From positions 124,001-188,000 of the forward strand of contig JAMXDE010000065.1 of the NCBI GenBank assembly GCA_026770025.1: a stretch of DNA of 64,000 nucleotides. Direction: 5' to 3'. Positions 21,521 through 34,104 of the stretch are shown in pieces. The translations under genes were made by a program, and so were the position numbers. The notes under the pieces were generated by a model. The model was not told the origin of the DNA, ran no database searches, and saw only the letters and a list, made by a program, of their open reading frames with translations. The DNA comes from Craspedostauros australis (Eukaryota > Bacillariophyta > Bacillariophyceae > Mastogloiales > Achnanthaceae). Within the stretch, counting starts at the first letter, position 1, and each line of letters starts with the position of its first letter.

Positions 21521-23385
21521 TCATATCGGCGACACCTTCAAGTCGATGCAAACCCTGAGCTGCCTCTTAGCGATGCTGCCGACGTTGGCGACGTGCAGGA
21601 CTGTCATCTTCAGTCCGTGCTTTTCGCACATTCCCGATGGCGATGATGTCGTTCGCTCACACGAAGGAAATTCATGGTCTGCGACGAAGTCGTGCCAGTG
21701 ACACTCGCCTCGTTCGGCGTCAAATACGGCAGGAACACATCCAAGAAGGACGATCCACCATCTCCCATACCCAGATCACCATCCATCACGCCCTCCTTCG
21801 GTCTCGGTGCCAAGGTGCGATGGAAGAGATGGGATTGATCCTTGGGGAAGGACGGGACGATGTCCATGATGTCGCCTTGCAGAATGATTAGCCGTTCGGA
21901 GGCACCGGTGCACTTCACCGCCTTGTTCCGCTTCAGCATCGCAATGAGCGAGATGCGCACAACGCCCCGCCACCTCGTTCAGCTCAACGGCGATGACAGC
22001 AGATGCTTCCGTCCGCCCAGCGATTTGGAGTGCGTCCATGGCGGACGCCAGCAAACAACACCAATGCGCGTTCTCCTCTTGCCACCTGCTGGCAGATCCG
22101 CAGCCGCTCCGGTCCATCCTCGGAGTGAAGAAGGTTTGCTCGAGATCCACGACGCATTTGATACCGTACTCGGTATGCGTCGTGACGAGTGGCGATCGCT
22201 GTGCTCCTGCCAAGATCTGCAAAGATCCAGGTGCCCGTTCGCTGCCTTCCATGTTTGGACTCGCGCACGACGATCACCTTGATCGCCTTGTTCTTCTTCA
22301 TCATGGCCTTACCCATCTCTTCCGGTGTGTGCGAGTTGTCGTAGCCATCTCGCAAGGAATGGAGGTATGCGACATCGCCGATGACATCGAACCTCTTTGG
22401 CATTATGGGTTGCCGCGTTACATGTCGCCACCATCGGTCGATCCGATCAGATCCAGCGCACTCCCCTTCATCTGGCCATGTTTGCGACATCAATAGGAGC
22501 TGCATCAACAGGAGGACCTATGGCACGCACGCTCTCCACAAACTGATCGATCTTCTCCCAGTTTCGTCCGTGCCTCTCGTTCGCGAGCTGCATCAGCCAG
22601 TGCGACATCTGCGCGTGCTGCTCATTCACCTCGTTCAGGCCGGCATCTTCGTTTGTGCCCCCCTGCTTCTCCGCGTTCGACTTGTTCACGTCCGTACGAG
22701 TAGAGCGGCGATCCCCATCTCGTGCACATCGCATCTCCAATCCTTCATCGCTCCAGACCGCAACCAGATAGGTGAGGTCGTTCTTCCACGTCGTCAATCC
22801 CACATTCTTGAATGCCGGTCTGGCTGCGGCCATGAGGGCGGATGCCGTCGCCAACAATCGGCACGCGACATGCAGAATGAATGGCTCATATCTCAGCCAG
22901 ATGGTTTGGTCGTTTTCATCTGCGTCATGTTGGGCATCCACATCATCGTTTTGCTCTTTCGGTTGATCAACGTCATTATCAACATCGCCATCAACGTCGC
23001 CATTGACAGTCTCGCTTGACCGTTGCCCGTTGCCCTTGTGATCATACTGGCCGATCGTGGGAATGGGATCGCCTCCTCATGATGGATCAGCGTCGATGGT
23101 GCCCAAATCAAAGTACCGGATCGGATCCGAGATCATCTCGTGCGAAATTCGGAACCGTCGGAAGCGCGTGGTCGACTTGCGACCGGGTCCTCTGTACATG
23201 AAAGAACGCACCGCTCAGGAGCTTGTCACGTGGCAGTCCTCACGCTCGTTCACCACCGCGCACATTTCGACAGCTGGCGGATCGATGCGACCTGCTGACG
23301 ACTTGTCCCGTTTGCCCAGGCATTGCGCCTTGGCATTTTCGAAGTCCGTTGAATCTCCGTTTCTGCTGCAGGTGAGACGCCATCA
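21521..23385 (-). pseudogene. TYW3-TYW2 wybutosine-synthesis fusion, multiply interrupted
   Basis: On the minus strand the N-terminal part matches TYW3: KRDKSSAGRIDPPAVEMCAV, then FMYRGPGRKSTTRFRRFRIS, then WLRYEPFILHVACR and FKNVGLTTW. The C-terminal part matches TYW2, the S-adenosylmethionine-dependent aminocarboxypropyl transferase: PKRFDVIGDVAYL, KAMMKKNKAIKVI, TTHTEYGIKCVVDLEQTFF, LVLFAGV, VIAVELNEVA and the end HVANVGSIAKRQLRVCIDLK. TYW2 and TYW3 make wybutosine at position 37 of tRNA-Phe, and fused versions are known in plants. Breaks are in-frame TGA codons at 23215-23217 (where TYW3 normally has the Cys of TSSC), 23077-23079 and 22468-22470, plus at least four frame changes in the TYW2 part. 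The pieces between breaks are well conserved, so loss is recent or the assembly has indel errors here. Confidence 0.8.
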
Positions 23386-25426
23386 CTTGTTGCTCCTTTG
23401 TCTGCCTGATTAGTTGCCTGTCTGTGTCTATCTCCTCTATGGATTGTGCGTGTGTTGTTATGTATGCGAGAATAGGAGTCTGCTCCGCCATGTGTCGTTC
23501 CGAGAGGAGGTCGGAATGGTGGAAGAATGATGGAAGAATGAGTGGTTCTGACGTGAGTTGGGTTGGTTGGTTGTTCTGCGTTTGGGTTCTGATTGATGGG
23601 GCATGCGGTGGATTGATTCATTATTCGTACATTTGTTTGTGGATGTGCCATGAACGGACGCCGTAAGACGTGGTGGAGAGGTCATGTACGACTCAGAAAT
23701 TGCGCGCATCATGTCGCGACCATTTGCACGAGCGTGTTCCACAAATTCACGAACAACCTCAACACGTCTGATGACGCTCATTGTTGTGTGTTTGCGTCGT
23801 CGCAGCACAGCGACAAAGGAGGATGCCAAAGCCAACATCTCTGGGATGGGATCTACGGAGCCAAAAGCTGCTTCCTTGCGTTGACATGCCTACCACGTCG
23901 CCACTCTGCCACACGCCTCACATTGTTGATTGGTGATAGTCCTCGGTCAGGGAGCTTTGGGTAGCTGAGTATACAATGATAGAATAGTACCATACACCAT
24001 GCAACGGATGTACTTGATCGTTGGGTGTACCAGCATCAAGCCAGGAGTCTGCATACCCACGGCACCTGTTACGAAAGTGTGGACGCTGTCATAGAACGAA
24101 TACAGTGACACCAAGTCCTACTTCGGCCAGGCAACCAGCTGCTTCATCCACCCTGAAAAGTGACACCCTCAAGGGAAATAGCCCATCCTTGCATGAACAC
24201 AATGGGGAATCCAAGTATCGCCTTATCAATCCAGTGCATCTGTGAGACCAGCGATGAGCTGACCGAACCTGGATGTGATCAGCTTGCTCACAGGCCATCA
24301 TACATTATGGAGACCAATACTCGCATGGATACAACCAAGGGTTGTTTGACTGTGGCGCACTTGGTCAAGATAGAACATCCTGCTGAGCTGATCTTCCTCA
24401 TTCTCACCGATTTCAACAACTACAGCAAGGTCTTCTGGAGCATCCTTCGCTCGCTATTGCATTCGCACTCTGCCTCCATACAATCATGCAATAGGGCTGG
24501 CACAGACGCAGACCACAGATGCAGAATCAGATACAGACACCGGACGTGGTATCCATGCCAATCATTCCGAGTTGGTTCCAAGTACGATTTCAAGCTCACT
24601 ATGGGGCACAACGCACGTACAGATTTCGTTCCACGATCACCGAACTAGATTTCGACCCATGGAATCGGCGCTATGAGTCGCGAACCACCTGTTGCGTGGC
24701 CAATGCACATGCACAACAACACACCTTGTGGAGCAACTGCACGATCAGCCAGACTCATATAGATTGAGATGGTCCTTTGCAATCATCCCAAATAATTCCC
24801 TTGGCAAGCTACTTCTGTGGTGCAACGAGAAACGATGGATCTGTGCAGAAGCAGCGAAGCAGGAAGCTGCGAAAGAGAGTACATAGAGCGTAGAGTACAG
24901 TGTAGTACTCCTCCCATGTCGGTTCCAATGTTTCTAATGTATGCGCACAAGCATAATGGAGTAGTTGATAACGCCTTCCACGACAACTGCGGTGCTTCCA
25001 CCTCCTAAACAGTCTTCCATATCAATATATACTTGGTGTGTTGAGATCGGATGGTTCCTTCTCTTGAAGTTGTTCCTCATCCATTCGTTGCGACGACAAG
25101 AATCAGATACTTGTGGGTGTGAGGGTGGAGGTCTTGGACGTCACCTTTGGCGCAAACAAAGGCTCCTGGAAGAGGTATGAATGTGGTTGGGGTCGAATGA
25201 GGTCGCCGATCGTATGTACGCACTTTCTCTCTACATAGAGTATCGTCACGACCACTCATAGAACGCAAGGCTTGTCAACGTCATCGATAGAGTTCAACTA
25301 TACTCTATACTCTCCACTCAATAATCTATTCCCCATCCATCACCTCTCTATTTGTAGCAACACGAATGGTACAATGGCATGAAGGCGGTGACTTGTGCCA
25401 TAGGACTTGGGACACTTTGTTCTACT

Positions 25427-25448
25427 CCTCTCTCTCTCTCTCTCTCTA
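25427..25448. repeat. TC dinucleotide microsatellite
   Basis: An uninterrupted run of about 11 TC units. A similar run lies at 27536-27556. Confidence 0.85.
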
Positions 25449-26240
25449 GATAGACTTGAGTCACTAGTTATTCGTGACCTATTGGAATGGTGGACAGACG
25501 CCCATGAGGAAGCACAACAGCCACGCACACAAATCACAACACGGAGAAGCACAACACATCGTTTGGATGACCGAGACACACCGACCAAAACAACGACCAC
25601 AACAGAGGCCAACAAGATCGTCTGCGATACCCCGCCATCCGACCTCTTCCTTGCAACGCTGCCTCCGATCTCCACACAATTATGCAATACTCATACGTGT
25701 AGAGCATTATACTTGTGCATGGTACAAGTCGCCAAGCAACCTATCCAGCATGTCATGAGAAAGACAGCAGTCACGACCATTCCAACAGCCAAAGCCATGG
25801 CCACAACGATGGACCAATTCGAAGAACGCGACTAGCGCAGGTATGCCTCACAAGTCACAGAGATCTTCCCATTCCGTTCATGTGCGAGCTAGAGTATCAG
25901 TACTATATGTAGAGTAAGCTATTCCACCACGACCTCCCGCAGGCATGGACATGCGCGCATTCAGCCAGGAAGAGTCCAAGCGCAATGGCAGCGCAATGAC
26001 AGCTTATTGTGTTATCACACGATCCAACGCTCGAGAGCAGTGACGAAGCCATTCATGAACCAGACTCTGAACCCAATTTGGAGATGAACATGAAAAATCA
26101 CTCAGCCTCCCTGAATTGCTCAGTCGCAATCCTTCGTCACGATGGATCGCATGCATTCACGTTCGCAGTCTCTCCCGCGAGGGAGTTGTGCACTTTCAGT
26201 GCGCTTTGATGAGTGAGGCATCCATGGTCCATTGTGACAC

Positions 26241-26402
26241 ATGTTGGGTGGTGACGGTGTTGGTTCTGTGGAGGTTTCTCCGGAGCTCCTTGCGAAGATC
26301 GTGTCCGTTCCAAACGACGATGATGATGACTTCAACACTGGCGACAAATACGATGATGCGCAGGAGATGATCGACCGCATGGCCAGAGCGAACGAGCGAT
26401 GA
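26241..26402 (+). other. Small coding-like frame of 53 codons, unrecognised
   Basis: The frame reads from ATG to TGA with a composition unlike its surroundings: a helix-like segment (VSPELLAKIVSVP), a run of five Asp, then KYDDAQEMIDRMARANER. It looks like the C-terminal end of a protein or a last exon. No upstream exon could be identified and no family is recognised. Confidence 0.25.
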
Positions 26403-27900
26403 TTTTACCATGAACCAGCTACACTGAAAGGGGCTTAGTCTCCCCGACCATTCACGTGTCATGAAACTGTTATTGAACAACCCAGCTGAGCTCTTCGTGT
26501 ATCAGGCCATGTCAGATCATCCGCCGGCGTACAAAGATGGGAGCATCGCATCACCAGTCCGTCGAAGCTATCAAATGAATGCGATGGATTGCTTTGCTTT
26601 GTTCCTGTTGAGCTTGCGACTGCCAATGCGCTACTACCGATGCCACACTCTCTCACAACTTCATCGACTCTCTTCTGATGTTTGATCCCATCTCATCACA
26701 TCATAATGAACAGTGGCATAGCGAGCATGCACGAGTCTCTCTACAGGACGACCGCATGCAATGAAACGCACGGCGATATCTTGCTGACATGCGGTTGCAT
26801 GGGAAGGGATGTCCACACCTGGTGCTCTGCAGGACTGGCCTGAAGCACAGGCAGGATCATCAAAGCGCGGCTTGCTTTTCAGGTCACCGATTTGTGTCGA
26901 CAAGAGGTTGCAACCAACATCGCGCAGTTGCACGCCATGGGAACCACACTCCGTTGTCGGAGGTGGCTGAACGTGCGCCTTCGTAGATGTTCAGCCAAAT
27001 AGGGCAGCTGTGGTATGTCGAGTTGGCCGAATCAACGTACGGAATGCAACGAAATGAGGCAAGATGGGGGGCGCAACGCATCGATAGTGATCGCCACATC
27101 CAAGTGAATCCACATCAGTCCATGATTCAACAAGCAGGCTTGTCACGGAAATGACGTCGGCGCATAAACTGATCACAGCAGTTCTGTACTATTCAAATCT
27201 TGGTCATACTTGTGTGAGTAACTCGTAGAGTAACTTGTAGACTGGTGCTGCCGATCCTGACCTTGACATCGAAGATGATGGGATCGGTGTTGCATTTCTG
27301 GACGCAGCGCCGTCCAGGTCTCTAGCTTCATTTCACAGCCTTTTTCTGTGGTTTGAATTACTCACGAGTGCAAGTATCATACACGACTGGGTAACCACCG
27401 AGAGAAGCTAATTTTGGGTCAACGGTCGCCCAATGTGCAAAACAGAACACAATCACTGTCATAGTCCATGGGATCGTACTCATCACAACATCAACAACAG
27501 CAAAGGCAGCACCAACACAGACATCAAGCCAGATACTCTCTCTCTCTCTCTCTCTTTCGAGTGTCATTGCCAGCATCAGAGCGGCGACGATTGACGGTTG
27601 AATCAAGATCGAGATCGAGTGATCTTGGACATCTATTGTACAACCCTCCAACGATCTTGTCACATCTGTGCCTCCCATCAAATTTCTCTTTCGGTGGATC
27701 AGCAATCGAAGAAACGAGCACGGTTGCATTGGTCCCTCCCCTCCGCCCGCACTGTCGTCGACCTTTCGTCGTTCTGCATGCAGCAATCACAAGAGAAATC
27801 ACTTGAGGAGACAGCAGATTGGGAGAGTGAGGCACAGCACACAACGAGCACACCACCAAGCCAGAATCCCATCGCGGCCTTCATCACCTTTGTCGTCACG

Positions 27901-30472
27901 ATGAACAGCCGCAGCCACATCAGAAGCAATCAAGCATTGGCGGCGATCTTCGGCTTCACGATCATCCTCACGGCGATCACTGATATCACAGCAACGGCTA
28001 CAACGACAACGACGGGGAGTGGCCAATCGATCAGCAACGATGACATTCCGTACGGATTCGATTGCTCCTTCGCCATCATGTCAACAGATCTGTCCAACTG
28101 CCCGCGAGATTTGGGTGACAAGGGCGCGTTCTACAAGGATTACATGGATGGATGCCGAGCTAAGTTCGGGGAGAACTGCGACGTCAACGAAGATGATCGC
28201 ATTGCCAAGAACATACGGCAGCCTGCGTCGTTGAAGGTACGTACTCGTAGAGTGTGCGATCATCTGGGCTCCATTTGTGTTGCGGCTGCGGTTACTTGGT
28301 TCGATTTCATGCACTCCATGGCGGATGGCTTGGAGCACTCTATTTTGTGGCGACTTTTCAACGTGCCGTCGTACGTACGATCTACGAGTACTCACGCACC
28401 TCATCAATCGCATTGGTGATCCCAAGCATTCACATTCACATTCGCATCTACATCCATTTGCAGAATTTCACAGACACAGGTTTCATGAAGATCCGTGCGC
28501 CAGACAATGTCGTTGAGCTGATCAAGAACTTTTGGGAGAAGAACAAGGATCACAGATCTGAGGAGGAATGGTTGCCTGGCAATATTCACACCAATCACTG
28601 GGCGATGCCGACAGTAAGTCAACTTTGGAGCGATGGGCTGTGGATGGACCAGAAGATCATCCGTCACTATCATGTGCGCCAAATATATCCAGAGAGTACT
28701 TTGCGCTGTGCCGCTTGCATCAAGCACTCAATTCGTCATGCCGCTTCTACACATCGTCGTATTCTGGAAACATCCGTCCACAATTGCAACGTTCATTGCT
28801 GCGCCACGATCAGGACTTCGTATCTGTCGAGGACGAAGAATTGGAAGGTGGCGGGTGGGACTTGTCGAGTGCTATCGCCGATGCAGCGAAGGCCACCATC
28901 GAAGAGTGGACGGGGATGAAACAGCGGATGTCGAGCGTGTACGGCGTGCGAGTCTATAATGAGGGAGCAGTGTTGAGTCCGCACTGCGACCGCATGCCAT
29001 TGATCTCCTCGGCCATCGTCAACGTCGCGCAGGATGTCGATGAAGACTGGCCAATCGAGGTGTATGGCCACGATGGCATTGCCGTGAACGTCACTATGAA
29101 GCCAGGCGATATGGTCCTGTACGAGTCCGGCACAATCATCCATGGGGTACGTACGAGTGTGGACGCTGACGTTGCTTTGCACTGCAACAAGTGACTGAAT
29201 TGGATTGGATTGGAATTGCTATCCTTGAATGGTGCAGGAGTTGAGTACAATCGGATTGAAAACGAGATACTCTCATGACATCAATCAACTCACCGAACCT
29301 CTTTGGATGACGCTGTATACTGCTCTGCCTTCCGTTCCTCTCTGCGTTCGATCCGCCTTGACTATTTGAAACCCACAGCGGCCGTTCCCATTGAAAGGTC
29401 GGTACTACGCGAACGTCTTCATTCACTTCGAACCAACCGGTTTCATGGATGGCAGTCCATTCTTGAACATACAGGATCCGGACCTCCCTCCATACATCCA
29501 AGCGGGCTCTGCCGAAGCCGATTACCAGCATGAAGAGTACCTTGATGTAAGTTGGCTGCGAATCGACACTCGATCGATTCGATCGTTTCCCTCTGAAGCA
29601 CGCTACCTTTCCTCCCGGTTTCCATCATACTCGTGCGCACATGACTTGGAGGACCACAGACTTGAAAAGCACCTCCGATGGATCAAACTCACCAGTGCCT
29701 CTCGCTCCCTCTCTCCTTCGGCGTATCCCCAACCATCCACGTGCTCGATCACCGAACGTTTCAGTGGCGGCAAAAACATGAATGTGCGCACGGCGGAGCC
29801 CATGAAGCGGTTTGTGAGGGCGACATCGACACTCTTCGCGAGTACGTAGAAGAGGACGCGAATCACCTACATGTTTTGGACGCAGACGGTTGGGCGGTAA
29901 GTCCTTTGTGCTGCTGTTATGGGTATGCCATTCCTGTTGACATGGCATTGAAACGGCGTCATTTGTGTTTTTGCACTGTCACATCATGCTGATGCAGACA
30001 AACGTTCTCAGCACCACCTTGAATTGCATCTTCATTTCTCAATCCAACCATCGAATGCATCATTGGACCGCATGATCACCATGGCATGCTCTACCGTTGT
30101 GTGACTCAAACTCAACGATGTGCGAAGCCGATCCATGAAGCAGCTCGTGTTGGCGACATTGAAATAATGAAGCTGTTGGTCGAACACGGCGGTCAAGTGA
30201 ACAGCCAGAATGACTTTGGCCGAGGACTGTCTCCGTTATCCCTCGCCATCAAGCACAATGGCCCAGATCACGAGCTAGTGAAGTACCTGTACGAGATCAA
30301 GGCCGAGGCCCACACGTGGGAACCAAACAATGAGTTCTACGAAGAAGATGAGTATGGTGAAGAAGAGGAGGACGAGGACGATGAAGAAGATGAAGGAGAA
30401 GACGAAGAGGATGAGGATGATGACGACGAAGAAGAAGAAGAAGATGATGAGAACAGCCATGAAGAGCTGTAG
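27901..30472 (+). CDS. Prolyl 4-hydroxylase (2OG-Fe(II) oxygenase) with C-terminal ankyrin repeats, copy 1
   Basis: Six exons: 27901-28236, 28464-28613, 28814-29146, 29379-29546, 29765-29896 and 30128-30472. All are phase 0 and give 487 residues. A hydrophobic N-terminal segment suggests a signal anchor. A Cys-bearing region (YGFDCSF to YMDGC) leads into the oxygenase domain. Iron ligands are H219 and D221 (HCD) and H272 (IIHG); R281 nine residues later fits the 2-oxoglutarate contact. Ankyrin-type repeats follow (AVCEGDIDTLREYV and PIHEAARVGDIEIMKLLV), then an almost purely Glu/Asp tail. It is expected to hydroxylate proline in secretory-pathway proteins. The start at 27901 was chosen because it places the hydrophobic segment as in copy 2; an in-frame ATG also lies at 27778. 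Copy 2 lies 750 bases downstream. Confidence 0.9.
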
Positions 30473-31221
30473 CGGTGGGTGACCGAGCGTTGATACATCA
30501 AGTTTCACCAAGCTGCTTCCCCGGAATAACATCAAGCCGACAAGCTTCGTTTCACAATCGATCAACTGCGCCAAACGAAGAGAATGCAGTTGTCGCAATG
30601 ATTCTCACAATTTTATAGAATAATAATAAGAGCTAGTCCTGCGTGCTCCACCAGATCGTCTCTATGGTGCCATCGTTGTGTCATCTCCGAACGAATGAAT
30701 CGCTTGCCTCGTGTCGGTAGTTAGATGGTGGACGATGAGATGATTCCAACAACACATCACGATTCGACTTGATTGATTTTGCGGGACTGTTTGATTCACG
30801 AACGCAACGACGGCTTCGGATTTCAAATTCAAAAATTGGCAATGACCGCAAATCAACGGCTATGGCACCAACACGAACAATTACGAGAGAAGAGAAGAAA
30901 GAAGCAACGATGGTGGCATCTCCCGATCTCCTTTCTTTGCTATCCTCGCTCTCTGTACATTTCGTATGGTTGGCGCCATGCCACACCCTGAGCACGTCGC
31001 ATTCATGTGGGGAGACAGTAGCACCACAAGAGGAAGCCCAACAGAGAAGATCCGGCTCTAGATAGTGAGAGAGAGCAAAGAGGTGGCAACTCCAGAGAGG
31101 AACGAGCAACAATCAACCACTTGCCAGTCTTTCCGATCGAAGGACATCGAGTTTGAGAAGGTCAGGGTCGTTGGTGTCGCAGACACCGCAACTGGATCAT
31201 CAGTCAGCGGCAGCATCACCA
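30473..31221. other. Spacer between the two prolyl hydroxylases
   Basis: It contains the 3' untranslated region of copy 1 and the promoter of copy 2. I see no gene in it. Confidence 0.5.
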
Positions 31222-33847
31222 ATGGAGAAATCAGTCATGCAAGTGTCACTGAGATGCAACTGTGTCAAGCGATCAGTCAGATTGGCCACCATTTTGGCAA
31301 TTGCTTTGGTGTCAAACTGGGTGGCTGCTGCAGCGTCAGCATCAGCGCAGATGCCATCGCAAGGTACTGCAGACGGTCCAGATGGAAAGCGATATGGCTT
31401 CGACTGTTCGTATCCAGTCTTCTCGACCGACCTGTCAAAGTGTGCGCAAGATTTGGGCGACAAGGCAAAGTTCTACAAAGAATATATGGATGGATGTCGC
31501 AACGTGCATGGTGAGATATGCGATGAGAATGAGGTGGAACGACTCGAAGACAATGCCCGTCAGCCGATGTCGATACGGGTGAGTGGACTTGCAGGATGCA
31601 GCGCGCTCTACGTCTGCGTTCATGTTCACACTGTGTGCGTTGCCATGGCTGCTGCTGTTGTTGCTGCTGTTGTTGCTGGAGCATGTGAGTGAGTCTATCG
31701 GGGAGGTCTGCGGGAAGTGCCGCAGGAATGTGTTGCCCTTGATGTACAACTCTCCTCAACATCCTCATATTCATGGCATGACATTTCATTTCACTTCATT
31801 CATGTTCATCACTTGCCACCACGACCGCAGAACTTCACGGAGACGGGGTATCTCAAAATCCGAGCACCGAGCGAGGTTGTGGAGTTAGTCAACATGTTTT
31901 GGGAGAAGAACAAGCACCGAAGGCATGAAGAGGAAAGAAATATGAGCGACATCTACACGAATAACTGGGAGAGCCCAACGGTGAGTGACGAAGTGCAAAG
32001 TGGGAGGCATCGCCTGTGAGACAGGCATGCTCGTACGAGTAGCGAGTGGATAGCGAGCGGATAGTGTGGGATAGAACCATTCAGCGCAGCTGACCAAATC
32101 CAACTCAATGAAATCTACTATCCTCCTCCGATTTGATTCCATTGCACCGAATATCATCATGTGCACACAAGGAAATGGTGAGCATCGACAACGATGACCT
32201 CGAAGGTGGTGGATACACACTCCAGAAGGCCGTTGCCGAAGCTGCGCAAAGAACGATCGAAGAATGGACAGGGATGAAGCAGCAGATGTTCGGCGTCTAC
32301 GGCGTGCGCGTCTACAACGAAGGTGCCGTGCTCATCCCGCACTGCGACACCTTGCCCCGCATCTCATCCGCGATTGTGAACGTCGCGCAAGATGTTGATG
32401 AAGCCTGGCCTCTCGAAGTGTACGGCCGCGATGGGTTGGCAGTGAACATCACGATGGAGCCTGGCGAGATGATCCTGTACGAGTCCGCCACGGTTGTCCA
32501 TGGCGTGAGTATCGTGCGGATTCGAATGTGAACGCGGCTGCAGATGTGTTGTTTGACCGAGCACTAAATGAAGCGGCAGAAACTATGGTTGATGCTCCAG
32601 TGGTCGACAAGCGATGACCGAAGGGAGGGGACTTGACTTTTGCTGAATCGTTACGCCCGCTCTGGCTCACAACTATCATATCATACCATACCATATCATA
32701 CCATCGTGCTTTGTTCCTCCTATCAACTCTACTCGTACATACCGGCCATCACATCCATTTGCGCGATGAATCAGCGACCGTTCCCGCTGAAGGGCAGATA
32801 CTACGCCAACATCTTCATCCATTTCGAACCAATCAGCTTCGTTGATGGACGGCCGTTTGTGAATATCGAGGATCCTGACCTTCCGCCGTACATCATCGCT
32901 GGATCTCCCGAAGGTCAATACCAGCGCGAGGAGTACCTCGATGTAAGTGTTCGCGGACTTTGCGAGCTGATGACGGCTAGGCGATGAAGAATGGTGCTGC
33001 GATGAGCGTGGATGTGATCGTGTTCGGCGATTGTAAGCGCGGTCTCCATGGCGCTTGCTTTGACCAAACCACCATACTCACACTCTGCATGCGTACCTAC
33101 TTCTATCTCCATTCTGGGTGTGCATGACTCCGCTGCGATAGAGCCGACAAGATCACAACTGCTCAGAAACACAGGTCCATGCGGCTGTCTGTGACGGTGA
33201 CATGGATGCTCTCCGTCGATTCGCGAAGGATGACATCGAAAGCCTTCATGCGTTCGACAAAGATGGCTGGGAGGTGAGTATTAGTGCTTCTACGGCTGCA
33301 AAACCCCATCGTTCAAACCGGCATCCCTCTGTCCTTGAGCCTATTCTTCTCCCCTTGAGCCTCCACTTGTGGGTGCTCACATGCTCTATTCCCGTCTTGC
33401 GTATCTGATCACCGATTTCGCCTCTACTTCTTTGCGATGGAATGAAACGGAACGCACATGCACTCGTACTATGTACCAATCCATTCGCAGCCGATCCACG
33501 AGGCGGCACGGATGGGACGCACCGATGTTGTCGAGTTCCTGATACAACACGATGCAGATGTGAACAGCCAGCATGATTTCGGGAGAGGTCTGTCTCCGCT
33601 GTCTATCGCCATCAAATACAACGGCGTGAATCATGAGATAGTGGAGTACTTACAAAGTGTTGGCGCAGAGGGTCGTTGGTGGGAGCCAAACGACGATTCC
33701 CACGACTTGGAGGATGAAGAATACCAGGACGAATACGTCTACGGATACGACTATGAATATGTGTACTATGATGAAGACGGAACTGATGACGACGACGAGG
33801 AACATGACAGCAGTGCACCAAGCGACAACATGAAAGACGAGCTGTGA
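31222..33847 (+). CDS. Prolyl 4-hydroxylase (2OG-Fe(II) oxygenase) with C-terminal ankyrin repeats, copy 2
   Basis: Exons are 31222-31578, 31831-31980, 32172-32504, 32775-32942, 33175-33273 and 33491-33847. All are phase 0 and also total 487 residues. Exons 2, 3 and 4 have exactly the same lengths as in copy 1. The N-terminus has a hydrophobic segment (LATILAIALVSNWVAAAA), then the same YGFDCSYP-YMDGC region. Iron ligands are H226, D228 and H279, followed by RPFPLKGRYYANIFIHFEP. The ankyrin part starts VHAAVCDGDMDALRRF and continues in the last exon; the tail is acidic and Tyr-rich rather than pure Glu/Asp. Exon 5 is 33 bases shorter than in copy 1. Both copies keep all iron ligands, so both should be active. 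Confidence 0.9.
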
Positions 33848-34104
33848 CATGGACATGAACTTGGACTGCGCATCGTGGATGGGCCAAAGCTCGAAGACAG
33901 TTTTTGGGGCATGGTGGACACAGTCGAATGGATGTTTGTACCATACAGCTGCTCAATGGCAAGACATCGCGGAGTGGTTGTGCACAATTGCTTTGCTTTG
34001 GTCTGCCCTGCTCTACTCTATCTGTTCATCACTTCCTTGTACTCTAGTTTAGCCTACGTATTTTACTAGACTCTGCTGCGCATGCCTCTTGCCATTATTC
34101 TAAT

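Larger units (their letters stand above)
23386..27900. other. Gene-poor region
   Basis: About 4.5 kb without a recognisable gene. It holds two TC microsatellites, a short coding-like frame at 26241-26402, and scattered GAGTA/TACTC words. Open frames such as 24160-24648 and 25407-25835 have no recognisable family or motif. The upstream region of the prolyl hydroxylase at 27901 forms the right end. Confidence 0.5.

Noticed and set aside
23215-23217. Selenocysteine or genome-wide TGA reassignment to explain in-frame TGAs
   Set aside because: TGA is the natural stop of several intact genes here (TruA, acyl-AMP ligase, prolyl hydroxylase copy 2, cyclase), and TYW3-TYW2 has several other lesions. 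Selenocysteine at this one site was not fully excluded.
24160-24648. Open frame of 162 codons in the gene-poor region
   Set aside because: It shows no family, no signal or membrane segment, no codon pattern like neighbouring genes, and no splice partners.
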